DNA from: Limisphaerales bacterium
Lineage (GTDB): Bacteria > Verrucomicrobiota > Verrucomicrobiia > Limisphaerales > UBA11358
NCBI GenBank assembly: GCA_003133815.1
Contig: PKZR01000440.1
Span: 1,092-8,821 of the forward strand
Direction: 5' to 3'
Length of the DNA: 7,730 nucleotides
In this document: positions 1-7,348 of the stretch, one piece after another
How positions within the stretch are numbered: position 1 is the first letter of the stretch
Layout: the number at the start of each line of letters is the position of its first letter
Made by a program: the position numbers and the translations under genes
The notes under the pieces: generated by a model
Seen by the model: the letters and a program-made list of their open reading frames with translations, nothing else
Told to the model about the DNA's origin: nothing
Databases searched by the model: none

Positions 1-59
<59 letters not shown>

Positions 60-63
60 ATTT

Positions 64-100
64 ACGGCCATGAAATGCGAGTTTCATGGCCGTTTCATTT
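64..100 (+). terminator. Probable intrinsic terminator of the initiator tRNA
   Basis: Bases 64-75 (acggccatgaaa) and 82-93 (its exact reverse complement) form a perfect 12-bp stem around a 6-nt loop. The stem is followed on the plus strand by an imperfect T-rich tail (TTTCATTT). It begins 5 nt after the tRNA CCA end. On the minus strand the hairpin is followed by AAATTGG, not a U-tract, so it suits termination of the tRNA transcript better than of the facing glycosidase gene, whose stop codon is only 15 nt from the stem. It may still protect the 3' end of that mRNA. The interrupted T-tract keeps this from being certain. Confidence 0.7.
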
Positions 101-107
101 ACTATGA

Positions 108-1529
108 TCATTTGTCGGGAGCAGGCAGTCCCGGCTTCGGAAATTTTTTTGCAATATCATCCAGCACGAGAACCCAATCGTTGCCGCTCTCGCCGGAAGG
201 CGTGGTGAATTCGCGCGTGTCAGTTTTGGCGAAACTGTCCAATGGATTGGCCTCGCCTGTTCGCGGGTCATACCACCAAGCCATGAGATTAGCGCCTGAA
301 AGCTTGCCGATGTTGATGGTGACGTTTGTCCTGCCGTTGGGGAGATAGACAAAGGCATAGCTGCCGTCCGCACCGCGCATGGCCTCGACCCGCTCGATGG
401 CGCGCGTGCTGATGTCCCCGGCGATCAACGTTTGATCGGGAACGCGTTCGAGCACGGGGCGGGATTCGATGAGTTTGCGGATGTGTTGGACCTGCCCGGA
501 AGCGGGTAATTTTAGGGCTTCCTTCCAGGACATCGCGGTGCCCCAGCGCGTGGTGACTTTCCCACCGGGGGCAAACCCGTAGACTTCCCCCTGTCCATAT
601 GTGAGACCGGCTGCGCCACCGAAAACGTCCAGATACGCCGACCGCCTGACGTCGACGGCTTGTATCCGCCTGGCGCCCGGATTGCCGACCAAACGGTCGG
701 TTATGTTTTCATAGCCGGGTTCCATGTCGAGCGTCGGTTTTACAGGAGTCTTGGCGTAATCGTTTCCAACCAGTTGAAAATCCGTCGTGTCAATGAAATG
801 TCCAGACTGGATGGAGTTGAAATCGAGCCAGGGGCGGTCGTGAAACCAGAATGATGAGCTTTGCCGTCCTGTGGGATGATAGCTGATCATGATTTTATCA
901 ATGCCGGCGGCCTTCGCTCCTTCGATCAGTCCTTGAGCCTCCAAATCAGTGATGCGTTGGATTTTTTCACCGGCCTCGCCTGCTGCAGTCGAGTCTCCTC
1001 CAAGAAACCAGAAGATGTTCCGCCGTGCGTATCGTTGGGCCAGAAATTTGCAATAGGCTTGCATCTTTTCCGGGATGCCGTTGGTTGCCAGCCTGTCCCC
1101 GGCATTTTTGTGCCAATAGGGAAGGATGGCCATATACATTCCGTGCGCTTGGACCTTGTCGAGAATCGAATCAACATTTTTATAATATGCCTCATTGATC
1201 TGACCGAGATCGCCGTTGATAAAGGGAAGTTCGCCGTCGGCATTGGTATGTCTGGTGTAGTCCCACAGAGCAATGACGCCTTGAATGACATTGAAACCTT
1301 TGGCCTTGCGATCATCGAGATAGGCATCCACATCGGCGGGAGCGGCGTGATTGAAGATACCCCAAGCCGTATCCGCCTGCCAGAAAAACGGCGTTCCGTC
1401 GGCCCGGACGAAATAACGGCCATTGTCCGAAACCCGGATTCGTTGCAATGGTTTAGCGGCCGCGCAGCAAATCAGGGTGGCGAGCAAAACGAAAACATGG
1501 ATGAGTGAACGGAAACAAATGTTTTTCAT
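108..1529 (-). CDS. Secreted glycoside hydrolase, GH140/DUF4038-like (apiosidase-type family) with C-terminal collagen-binding-like domain
   Basis: A 473-aa exported protein. Residues 1-25 form a signal peptide: positive N-terminus, hydrophobic stretch around 8-22 and an AAA cleavage site before K26. The two cysteines at 21-22 do not make a good lipobox. Residues ~30-370 look like the DUF4038 TIM-barrel found in GH140; markers are the DNGRYFVRADGTPFFWQADT entry strand, FWFLGGD with D179, and DMEPGYE with E270. By position D179 and E270 suit the acid/base and nucleophile pair described for this family, whose characterised member cleaves apiose from pectic rhamnogalacturonan II. Residues ~385-460 (YVYLPNG-like strand, WWYDPRTG, DWVLVLDD) match the small beta domain usually annotated as 'putative collagen-binding domain of a collagenase'. 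The ATG lacks an SD sequence but gives a clean signal peptide. No other carbohydrate genes lie beside it, so the substrate is inferred only at family level. Confidence 0.85.
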   Translation of the reverse strand: MKNICFRSLIHVFVLLATLICCAAAKPLQRIRVSDNGRYFVRADGTPFFWQADTAWGIFNHAAPADVDAYLDDRKAKGFNVIQGVIALWDYTRHTNADGELPFINGDLGQINEAYYKNVDSILDKVQAHGMYMAILPYWHKNAGDRLATNGIPEKMQAYCKFLAQRYARRNIFWFLGGDSTAAGEAGEKIQRITDLEAQGLIEGAKAAGIDKIMISYHPTGRQSSSFWFHDRPWLDFNSIQSGHFIDTTDFQLVGNDYAKTPVKPTLDMEPGYENITDRLVGNPGARRIQAVDVRRSAYLDVFGGAAGLTYGQGEVYGFAPGGKVTTRWGTAMSWKEALKLPASGQVQHIRKLIESRPVLERVPDQTLIAGDISTRAIERVEAMRGADGSYAFVYLPNGRTNVTINIGKLSGANLMAWWYDPRTGEANPLDSFAKTDTREFTTPSGESGNDWVLVLDDIAKKFPKPGLPAPDK

Positions 1530-1546
1530 GAGTGGAAAGTTAGACG

Positions 1547-1557
1547 GTTATATTCTA
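1547..1557 (-). promoter_or_regulatory. Weak candidate -10 region for the glycosidase gene
   Basis: Read on the minus strand this is TAGAATATAAC, containing two overlapping hexamers (TAGAAT and TATAAC) that each match 5 of 6 bases of the sigma-70 -10 consensus, about 20 nt before the start codon. I find no convincing -35 hexamer at 16-18 nt spacing, so only the -10 element can be suggested. Confidence 0.25.
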
Positions 1558-1611
1558 AAAAGGTGACAGTCGGCATCTTGGACTCAATCCGGTGGGCTGA
1601 AAAAGGGAACG

Positions 1612-1640
1612 TTGCCAGGGCAGGTTTTTTGTTTCGCTAT
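1612..1640 (+). promoter_or_regulatory. Weak candidate promoter for aroB
   Basis: TTGCCA at 1612-1617 matches the -35 consensus at 5 of 6 bases. The region 17-19 nt downstream (CGCTATTT, 1635-1642) is only a poor -10 match. The remaining leader to the aroB ATG would be about 25 nt. This sits in the 137-bp divergent intergenic region 1530-1666, in which I see no other structure. Confidence 0.25.
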
Positions 1641-1666
1641 TTCAACTCAATCTTTATCCTCCGCCG

Positions 1667-2743
1667 ATGCGCATCGTTTCCGTCGAACTAGGAAATCGCA
1701 GTTACGCGATAAAAATCGCGTCGGGTTTGCTCAAGCACCTCGGCGGCGAATGCGCCCGGCTCAAGCTCGGCGACCGCTGTGCCATCATCACAGATACGAA
1801 CGCCGGAAAATTTTTTGCAAAGAGGGCTTATGAGTCCCTGGTCAAGGCCGGATTCGAGCCCTCGCTCATCACGGTTCCTGCCGGCGAAACGGCAAAAAGT
1901 TTGCGAACGGTTCAAAGCTGCTACGACCAGCTTGCGGAACAGCGTCTCGAACGAAAATCTTTCATCGTCGCACTCGGTGGCGGCGTGGTTGGGGATCTTG
2001 CCGGATTCGTCGCGGCAACTTATCTGCGTGGAATTCCATTCGTGCAGGTGCCGACGACCTTGCTCGCGCAGGTTGACAGTTCCGTTGGCGGGAAAACAGG
2101 AGTGAATTTGCGAGCGGGGAAAAATCTTGTCGGAGCATTTTATCAGCCTCATTTCGTGCTGTGCGATTTGGAAACTTTGAAAACCCTGCCGGACCGCGAG
2201 TTTCGCGCCGGTCTGGCCGAAGTCATCAAATACGGCATCATTTACGATGAAACGCTTTTCACCCAGATGGAACGCAGTCTTCCGGGAGTTTTGAAACGGG
2301 ATTTGAAGACTCTCGCCGGATTTGTCGCGCGCTGCTGTGAAATCAAGGCGGATGTCGTCGCCCAGGACGAAACCGAAAACGGCCTGCGGGCGATTTTGAA
2401 TTTCGGCCACACCATCGGCCATGCGATTGAAAACAGCTTCGGCTATGGAAAGTTTTTGCACGGCGAAGCGATTGCCATCGGTCAGGTCGCTGCGGCCAGA
2501 TTGTCGCAGCAGATTCTTGGTCTGCAATCGGGCGACGCGGACCGGATTGAGAAATTATTCGTGGATGCCGGTCTGCCGGTGAAAATCAAGCTGAACACGT
2601 CGCAGCGCCAGAAACTTTTCACCGCGATGAAGCTCGACAAGAAAGTAAGCGGCGGCGAGGTGACTTTTGTTCTCGCTGAGAAAATCGGACGGGTGAAGTT
2701 CGGCTGCAAGGTGACGACTGCGGCCATCAACAGCGTTGTCTGA
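1667..2743 (+). CDS. aroB: 3-dehydroquinate synthase
   Basis: AroB converts DAHP to 3-dehydroquinate, the second step of the shikimate pathway to aromatic amino acids, in the cytoplasm using NAD+ and a divalent metal. At 358 aa it is normal length. Visible signatures are the N-terminal VELGNRSYAI strand, the NAD-binding GGGVVGD at 104-110, the PTTLLAQVDSSVGGKTGVN segment at 129-147, AEVIKYG at 184-190, and NFGHTIGHAIE followed by LHGEAIAIG. The metal ligands expected from known structures are present: E185, H248 and H265. The ATG at 1667 has no SD sequence upstream (a pyrimidine-rich TCCTCC precedes it) but places the N-terminus as in homologues, with no in-frame alternative giving a better match. 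It is monocistronic here, divergent from the glycosidase and convergent with the ATPase gene, whose stop is 3 nt away. No other shikimate gene is in view. Confidence 0.97.
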   Translation: MRIVSVELGNRSYAIKIASGLLKHLGGECARLKLGDRCAIITDTNAGKFFAKRAYESLVKAGFEPSLITVPAGETAKSLRTVQSCYDQLAEQRLERKSFIVALGGGVVGDLAGFVAATYLRGIPFVQVPTTLLAQVDSSVGGKTGVNLRAGKNLVGAFYQPHFVLCDLETLKTLPDREFRAGLAEVIKYGIIYDETLFTQMERSLPGVLKRDLKTLAGFVARCCEIKADVVAQDETENGLRAILNFGHTIGHAIENSFGYGKFLHGEAIAIGQVAAARLSQQILGLQSGDADRIEKLFVDAGLPVKIKLNTSQRQKLFTAMKLDKKVSGGEVTFVLAEKIGRVKFGCKVTTAAINSVV

Positions 2744-2746
2744 GCC

Positions 2747-5700
2747 TTAAGCGCGCGGCGGCGGGAGACTCTCAATCCAGTCGTTGTCCGGTTGCGCGTA
2801 GGGCCGGAAGGTTTCGAGGCTGCCTTCGCGGTCGTTGTAAAACAGTGCTCGGTTCAGGCCGAGCGCAGCGGCGGCGGGCGCGTCAATCAAACTGGCCGAG
2901 TCGCTCGCGCTCATCTGGAACACGACACGCATTTCAAATTCGCTCAATGTTTTTCGTCCGAGATAGCGGCTCACGTTGTTGTAAGTGTCGCAGGAGACGA
3001 TGATGTGGATGCCGCGCGCCGAGCCTTCGGTGATCAGGTTCAGCAAAATGGCGGCTGGAGTTGGTGCGTCGCCGCTGCTGCTGGAAAAGCTGAACTCGTC
3101 TTCCTGCCGCAACTTCTTGAAATTCTGCAAACCTTGAATCAGCACGAAAGTTTCCGGCCCGGCTGATTCATTATCTGCGCGCCGCTTCAATTCTTCCGCC
3201 AGACCAGTCATCACCTCGGCAAGATTGCTGTTGCCGGCCAAAACGGTTTCGTGCGGAATCGTTTTGACGATGCGCTCCAAAAATTCGCGCTGCGGAAATC
3301 CCGGCGGCGTGCTGTCGAGCACGATAAACCGCGCGCCATCTTTCGGAAATTGCGCGGCGAGGGACGCAAGTGTTACCGCCAGCATCGTCGTGGTGCGTTC
3401 TTCGCTCTGGCCGACGACGAGCAGGTTGCCGCCGCTCTGGCGACGGAAAACGGCCTCGGTCGGGCCTTTGATCGAATTGGGCGCGCCCAGCCACGCATTG
3501 GCCTGAACGGGAATTTGCGTCGCGGCATTTTGCAGCGCGAGGCGTAAAGGAATATTTTCACGCACGTCCGCTGGTGCGTTGCCTTCAAACACAATCGGGC
3601 CGGGATATTGATTCGCATTGTGGTCGGCACGTTCACGAATTTTAGCAAGATAACCATCGCGCGTTTTGTCGGACAACCAAACGGCTTGAAATGGCGAGTT
3701 GCCTTCAATCGCGCCCGCCGCGTCGTTGTAAATGCCTTCGCCCGGACGCGAGAGCAGACGCGGCGCAGGATTGTCCTGATCCATGATTAAATACGCATCA
3801 GCCTCGTTGCACTGGAGCGCAATGCGAATGACCATTTGCCCAATCGTCGCGCGCGCGAGCGTGTAAGCGCCGCCGAGTGTCTGCGAACCGAGGATGACGT
3901 GAATCCCAAACGCGCGACCCTGCCGGACGATGCGATCCATCAGCACCGCCGCGCCTTGCGAGATGCGGTCTTCCTCGGTGAAAAATTCCTGGAACTCGTC
4001 AATTATCAGCAACGAGCGCGGAACGGGTTCCGTGCCGCCGGCGCGTTTGTAGCCGGCCAAATCCTGCGCGCCGACCTTGCGAAATAAATCGCCGCGCCGC
4101 CGCAGTTCGTCATCCACGCGCTGCAAAACGCTCAGGCCAAATTCGCGGTCGCTCTCGACGGCAACGACGCGCGCATGCGGCAATTTGCGGCTGCCGTAGC
4201 ATTTGAACTCAACACCTTTTTTGAAATCAATCAGATAAAATTCCACTTCTTCCGGGCTGCACCGCAACGCGAGGTTCGTGATGATGACGTGGAACAACGT
4301 GGATTTGCCGGAGCCGGTCTTGCCCGCGATGAGCGCGTGCTGTCGTGTGCCGCTGCCAATTTCGAGATACTGTAGTTTCGTCGCGCCGGAACGGCCGATG
4401 GGCACGCGCAAAATTTCCTTGGTTTCTTCCTGCCACAATTCCGTCGGCGCAATTTGTTCAAATGGCACTTCCACGCGGTTGGCATTTTTGCTGCCCTCGC
4501 CAATTCGGTGCAGAAAATCCGTGGCGAATTCCGTCGGCGGCGGCGGATCAAAAATTAATTTCATGCCCGGCAAGCTCCAGTTGGCCAGTTCAAAACTGCG
4601 GTCGTTGCGAACCAGGCAGACGCTGTTATTGCGTAGTTCGTCCGGCACAAAATCCTGCGGCAGCGCACTCCGCTGATCCCAGTGGATGAGCGTGAAGACG
4701 CCGCAGCGCGCGCCGCTGGCGGCGATGTTGCGGAGCCGCTTGGCGGCCGTGTCGCTGAAATTTACCGGAAATGAGGCGATGACGAGGAAGTGATACTTCT
4801 CCGCGACGCTGCCGGCCTGCGCGTTGTATTCCGCGATGGTGGCGTATTCGTTGCGGAGATACATCTGGATGATCTTCTCCATGTGCTCGTTCAGTTCCGC
4901 GAGCTTCTCCTCGAACTGCGCAGTCTGCGTCCAGATGCGGCTGTTGATGCTGCCATCCTCGTAGTCCGCGAGATGCATCAACGCGGAAAAATTCTGGCCC
5001 AGACCGACCGGATCGAAAATGGTGAAGCTCAGCTTGCCCGGGGGCGTAGCGGCCAGCAGACGAAAAATGATGTTGTTGATCGCGCCGAACGCCTCCTCGC
5101 CGCTGCTCTTGCCGGATTCAAACAAAATGCAGCCCTTTGCCGGAAACACCAGCGACAGCGGGGCGGAAAGGTCCGCCGGGCCGGCCCATTTCAGGCGTGA
5201 ATCTTTGGGCAAGGCCCCGACAAATTTTTCCAAGCCCGCCTCCAGTTGCGCGAATTTTGCGGCGTTCTGAAATTCCGGCGGCGGCGTCCAGGTTTTCCAA
5301 GCCGCGTCGTCCCATGCCGGAAATAATTTTTTCGCCGTGTCGTTGACGGCGTGCAGTTGTTCGCACAGCGGCGTGATTTGATTTTTCCAGTCCGCTTCCA
5401 GTTCCTGCCAGCGGCTCTTGTGACCGGCTTCAAGCTGCGACATGCGGGTTTTGTGCGCTTCGGCTATCTGCCCGACCTGCTCAGCGTCTTCCACCTTCAG
5501 CCGGGCCAGCGATTCGGCATTGTGCAGTTGGATTTGGTCGAGTTCCGCGAGGTGCCACTGCTGGTTCTTTTTAACGATCCTAGAAGTCTTTTCACTGATG
5601 ACTGTCGCATTGGTGTTTCGAGTTTGGACGATGTCGCGGACGGCCTGCCGCCATTCCTGATTAAAAGTCTGCTTGGTTGCATCAAATTCACTTTTGATCC

Positions 5701-6613
5701 GGACTTGTTCCGATTGAAGGTGCGCATTGGATTTCTCGACACAGGCGTCAAACAACCGGCGCATTTTTGCCACGCCACCGGCAATGGTGTTGGCCATCGG
5801 CGTGGCCAAGCGTCCGCCGATAAAATACATGACCACGACGAAAAAAAACGCCGCCAGGGCAATTCCCGCTTCCAAACGTGAAATGTCGTTCCTGTGAAAA
5901 CGCTCCAACAACGGATTCGTTGTCGCGAAGCCGATCAGCAACACCGCCAGCAGCCAGACGGGAAAAAATTTGAAAATCAGCGGCAGGGGATATTTTCCAA
6001 ATTGCTTTAGATTGCCGGCGGTATCCACCTGAAGTTTTTGTAATGCGCCGAACAAGGCCTGGTGATCGGGCGCCAAATCCGGCTCCGGCCATGCATGTCC
6101 GGGCTCGAGCAGCCGCCGGAATTTTCCATAGCCCCGGAACGCTCCGTGCGCTGCATGTTCGAGTCGCGTCAGTTCTTCACCGGCAACGGAAAGGGATTGT
6201 TGAAAACAATTGTAGTCCGTCGTGGTCTTTGCCAGTTCCTCGTCGCGGCGAAGTTCCGCGGCTATCACGCCCTGCCGCGTACGTTCCTTCCATTTGGAGT
6301 CAACCTCGGAAATGGCGCTTGAAACATGCCGGCTGACGGCTAAATCGGCACGGGTGATGCGCGATTTACGCTTTTCAAACCTCGCATTGAGACGCTCCCT
6401 TGCAGTTTCCAGCGCTGCATCAGCTTCAGTTTGAATTTCGGCTGCCTTGGCTTCTTGCTCCTGTTTTCGCGAGGCAAAGGCGTTCAGTTCGGTCGAAATC
6501 TGAATGCGAATTTCGTTGTTCAACTTATGTTCACGCGCGACAAAATCACTGACGGCGCTTTTCAGCGAATCCAGCAGTGAAAGCATTTCGTTGACGCATG
6601 GCAGACTATTCAC
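2747..6613 (-). CDS. FtsK/SpoIIIE-family membrane ATPase, EccC-like, of a type VII-like secretion operon
   Basis: A 1288-aa ATPase, probably the motor that drives export of the small helical proteins encoded just upstream. Seen in order: a charged, largely helical coiled-coil-like region (~30-155); two hydrophobic segments (~212-230 and ~248-267) forming a hairpin anchor; a second coiled-coil-like region (~285-430); a degenerate ATPase-like module (~475-690) with no P-loop; a complete FtsK/SpoIIIE domain (~730-990) with Walker A GKTGSGKS at 764-771, Walker B LLIIDEF (D872, E873) and the RQGRAFGIHVILGSQ segment; and a second degenerate module (~1050-1275) whose P-loop position reads GQSEERTTT without lysine. 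There is no DNA-binding gamma domain and there are only two membrane segments, so it is not the chromosome-segregation FtsK. The start is GTG, supported by AAGGAG 5 nt upstream; an in-frame ATG at 6586 is possible but lacks an SD. It overlaps the preceding gene by 8 nt. The name EccC-like is by analogy. Confidence 0.88.
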   Translation of the reverse strand: MNSLPCVNEMLSLLDSLKSAVSDFVAREHKLNNEIRIQISTELNAFASRKQEQEAKAAEIQTEADAALETARERLNARFEKRKSRITRADLAVSRHVSSAISEVDSKWKERTRQGVIAAELRRDEELAKTTTDYNCFQQSLSVAGEELTRLEHAAHGAFRGYGKFRRLLEPGHAWPEPDLAPDHQALFGALQKLQVDTAGNLKQFGKYPLPLIFKFFPVWLLAVLLIGFATTNPLLERFHRNDISRLEAGIALAAFFFVVVMYFIGGRLATPMANTIAGGVAKMRRLFDACVEKSNAHLQSEQVRIKSEFDATKQTFNQEWRQAVRDIVQTRNTNATVISEKTSRIVKKNQQWHLAELDQIQLHNAESLARLKVEDAEQVGQIAEAHKTRMSQLEAGHKSRWQELEADWKNQITPLCEQLHAVNDTAKKLFPAWDDAAWKTWTPPPEFQNAAKFAQLEAGLEKFVGALPKDSRLKWAGPADLSAPLSLVFPAKGCILFESGKSSGEEAFGAINNIIFRLLAATPPGKLSFTIFDPVGLGQNFSALMHLADYEDGSINSRIWTQTAQFEEKLAELNEHMEKIIQMYLRNEYATIAEYNAQAGSVAEKYHFLVIASFPVNFSDTAAKRLRNIAASGARCGVFTLIHWDQRSALPQDFVPDELRNNSVCLVRNDRSFELANWSLPGMKLIFDPPPPTEFATDFLHRIGEGSKNANRVEVPFEQIAPTELWQEETKEILRVPIGRSGATKLQYLEIGSGTRQHALIAGKTGSGKSTLFHVIITNLALRCSPEEVEFYLIDFKKGVEFKCYGSRKLPHARVVAVESDREFGLSVLQRVDDELRRRGDLFRKVGAQDLAGYKRAGGTEPVPRSLLIIDEFQEFFTEEDRISQGAAVLMDRIVRQGRAFGIHVILGSQTLGGAYTLARATIGQMVIRIALQCNEADAYLIMDQDNPAPRLLSRPGEGIYNDAAGAIEGNSPFQAVWLSDKTRDGYLAKIRERADHNANQYPGPIVFEGNAPADVRENIPLRLALQNAATQIPVQANAWLGAPNSIKGPTEAVFRRQSGGNLLVVGQSEERTTTMLAVTLASLAAQFPKDGARFIVLDSTPPGFPQREFLERIVKTIPHETVLAGNSNLAEVMTGLAEELKRRADNESAGPETFVLIQGLQNFKKLRQEDEFSFSSSSGDAPTPAAILLNLITEGSARGIHIIVSCDTYNNVSRYLGRKTLSEFEMRVVFQMSASDSASLIDAPAAAALGLNRALFYNDREGSLETFRPYAQPDNDWIESLPPPRA

Positions 6614-6818
6614 AGTCGCTCCTTACTTTTTTCAAAAGTTCCTCCAGTTGTTCCAGGACCAGGGCGGCGCGATTGACGTGCGCGGAAAGTTCCACGATGA
6701 ATTTTCGCTCGAACTCCTCCGCTTTCGCGTCGCGCCAGTGATTCTTCGTCTCGCTCCATTGAAGCGTCAGTTCGCGTGTCAAACCGATCAGCCGGCTTTT
6801 GTTCCCGCTCAAATTCAT
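6606..6818 (-). CDS. Small WXG100-like helical protein (70 aa), candidate type VII-like substrate or partner
   Basis: A 70-aa protein predicted from sequence to be two helices around a turn at HWRDAKAEEFER, with W28-R29-D30 in the place of the W-x-G turn of WXG100/ESAT-6 proteins. Another tryptophan is at position 21. It is shorter than the ~100 aa typical of the family, contains no tyrosine at all (so no YxxxD/E export tail), and ends in a lone cysteine (C69). Its ATG overlaps the preceding stop as ATGA and it has its own good ribosome site. It is followed by the ATPase gene with an 8-nt overlap. The placement between another WXG100 protein and an FtsK motor is the strongest argument for its role; the sequence alone would leave it as a small helical protein of unknown function. 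Confidence 0.72.
   Translation of the reverse strand: MNLSGNKSRLIGLTRELTLQWSETKNHWRDAKAEEFERKFIVELSAHVNRAALVLEQLEELLKKVRSDCE
6619..6624 (-). promoter_or_regulatory. Ribosome binding site deciding the GTG start of the ATPase gene
   Basis: On the minus strand this is AAGGAG, 5 nt before the GTG at 6613-6611. It lies inside the last codons of the upstream 70-aa gene. The alternative ATG at 6586-6584 has no comparable SD, so the GTG start is preferred. Confidence 0.75.
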
Positions 6819-7345
6819 TTGCTCTCCTTGGATGGTGCAATTTCGGAGATGGTCTTTCCGCCGAGCAGCGAGTTCACATTTTGGTAGGCTTCCAGAGCCT
6901 TGAGCACCTGATCAAGGTAGGCGACGGCGCGAGTCATGTCGGTGGCAAGGAACCCATGCAGTTGTTCGGCCTGTTTTAGCAGAGGCGCGGCGCGGTTGTC
7001 GAGTTCGTTGTCCCACCGTTTCAACAATTTCAGCTTGGCCTCGGCCACATGGACGGCGCGCTGTGACCGTTGCATCGTCATCTGCAGGAGCGCGGTGGTG
7101 CCGGTGGGGATGTTTGAAATGGTCGAGTTGAACAATTCCTGCTTCGCTTCCTCCAGCTTCCGGTTGCGCAAACGCAGCTCGTGTTCCCAGAACATCCGCT
7201 GGTCGTTCTGAAGCCAGAGCCGCGTGCGGGACATCTCGTTGCCAACCTCCTCCAGCACGGGCCGCGCCTGGCCGAGGAACACGATAAGCTGGACACGGAA
7301 GGACTCTATGGCTTCGACCGACGTGATCTGGGCTTTTTCCGCCAT
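6815..7345 (-). CDS. Unrecognised 176-aa helical protein in the WXG100/FtsK operon
   Basis: I do not recognise a named family. The 176-aa protein is nearly all helix-forming, rich in Glu, Leu, Lys, Gln and Arg, with no signal peptide or membrane segment. An N-terminal helical region (~8-75) carries a tryptophan pair, W44 and W53, inside the highly charged stretch around RTRLWLQNDQRMFWEHELR. A Ser/Thr/Gly/Pro-containing break (~74-85, ISNIPTGTTA) is followed by a second helical half (~86-155) and a short polar tail. Such a hairpin of long helices could act as a chaperone, adaptor or substrate in a WXG100 system. The ATG follows the upstream TGA by 3 nt with no SD sequence, suggesting re-initiation after the WXG100 gene; its stop overlaps the next start. 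The operon position ties it to the type VII-like system, but the role is inference. Confidence 0.8.
   Translation of the reverse strand: MAEKAQITSVEAIESFRVQLIVFLGQARPVLEEVGNEMSRTRLWLQNDQRMFWEHELRLRNRKLEEAKQELFNSTISNIPTGTTALLQMTMQRSQRAVHVAEAKLKLLKRWDNELDNRAAPLLKQAEQLHGFLATDMTRAVAYLDQVLKALEAYQNVNSLLGGKTISEIAPSKESK
6824..6829 (-). promoter_or_regulatory. Ribosome binding site of the 70-aa WXG-like gene
   Basis: AAGGAG on the minus strand, 5 nt before the ATG at 6818-6816, located within the final codons of the 176-aa gene. It confirms that this very small gene is translated in its own right and not merely by coupling through the ATGA overlap. Confidence 0.75.
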
Positions 7346-7348
7346 GTG

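Noticed and set aside
861..1508. 215-codon open frame on the plus strand opposite the glycosidase
   Set aside because: It is a shadow of the GH140-like gene, with no family resemblance in its translation.
1688..2527. 279-codon open frame on the minus strand opposite aroB
   Set aside because: It lies fully within aroB, whose signature motifs are all intact. The antisense translation shows no recognisable domain and is explained by the codon bias of the sense gene.
2747..6613. Chromosome-segregation FtsK
   Set aside because: There is no C-terminal gamma winged-helix domain, there are two rather than four membrane helices, extra degenerate ATPase modules are present, and it sits in an operon with WXG100-like genes.
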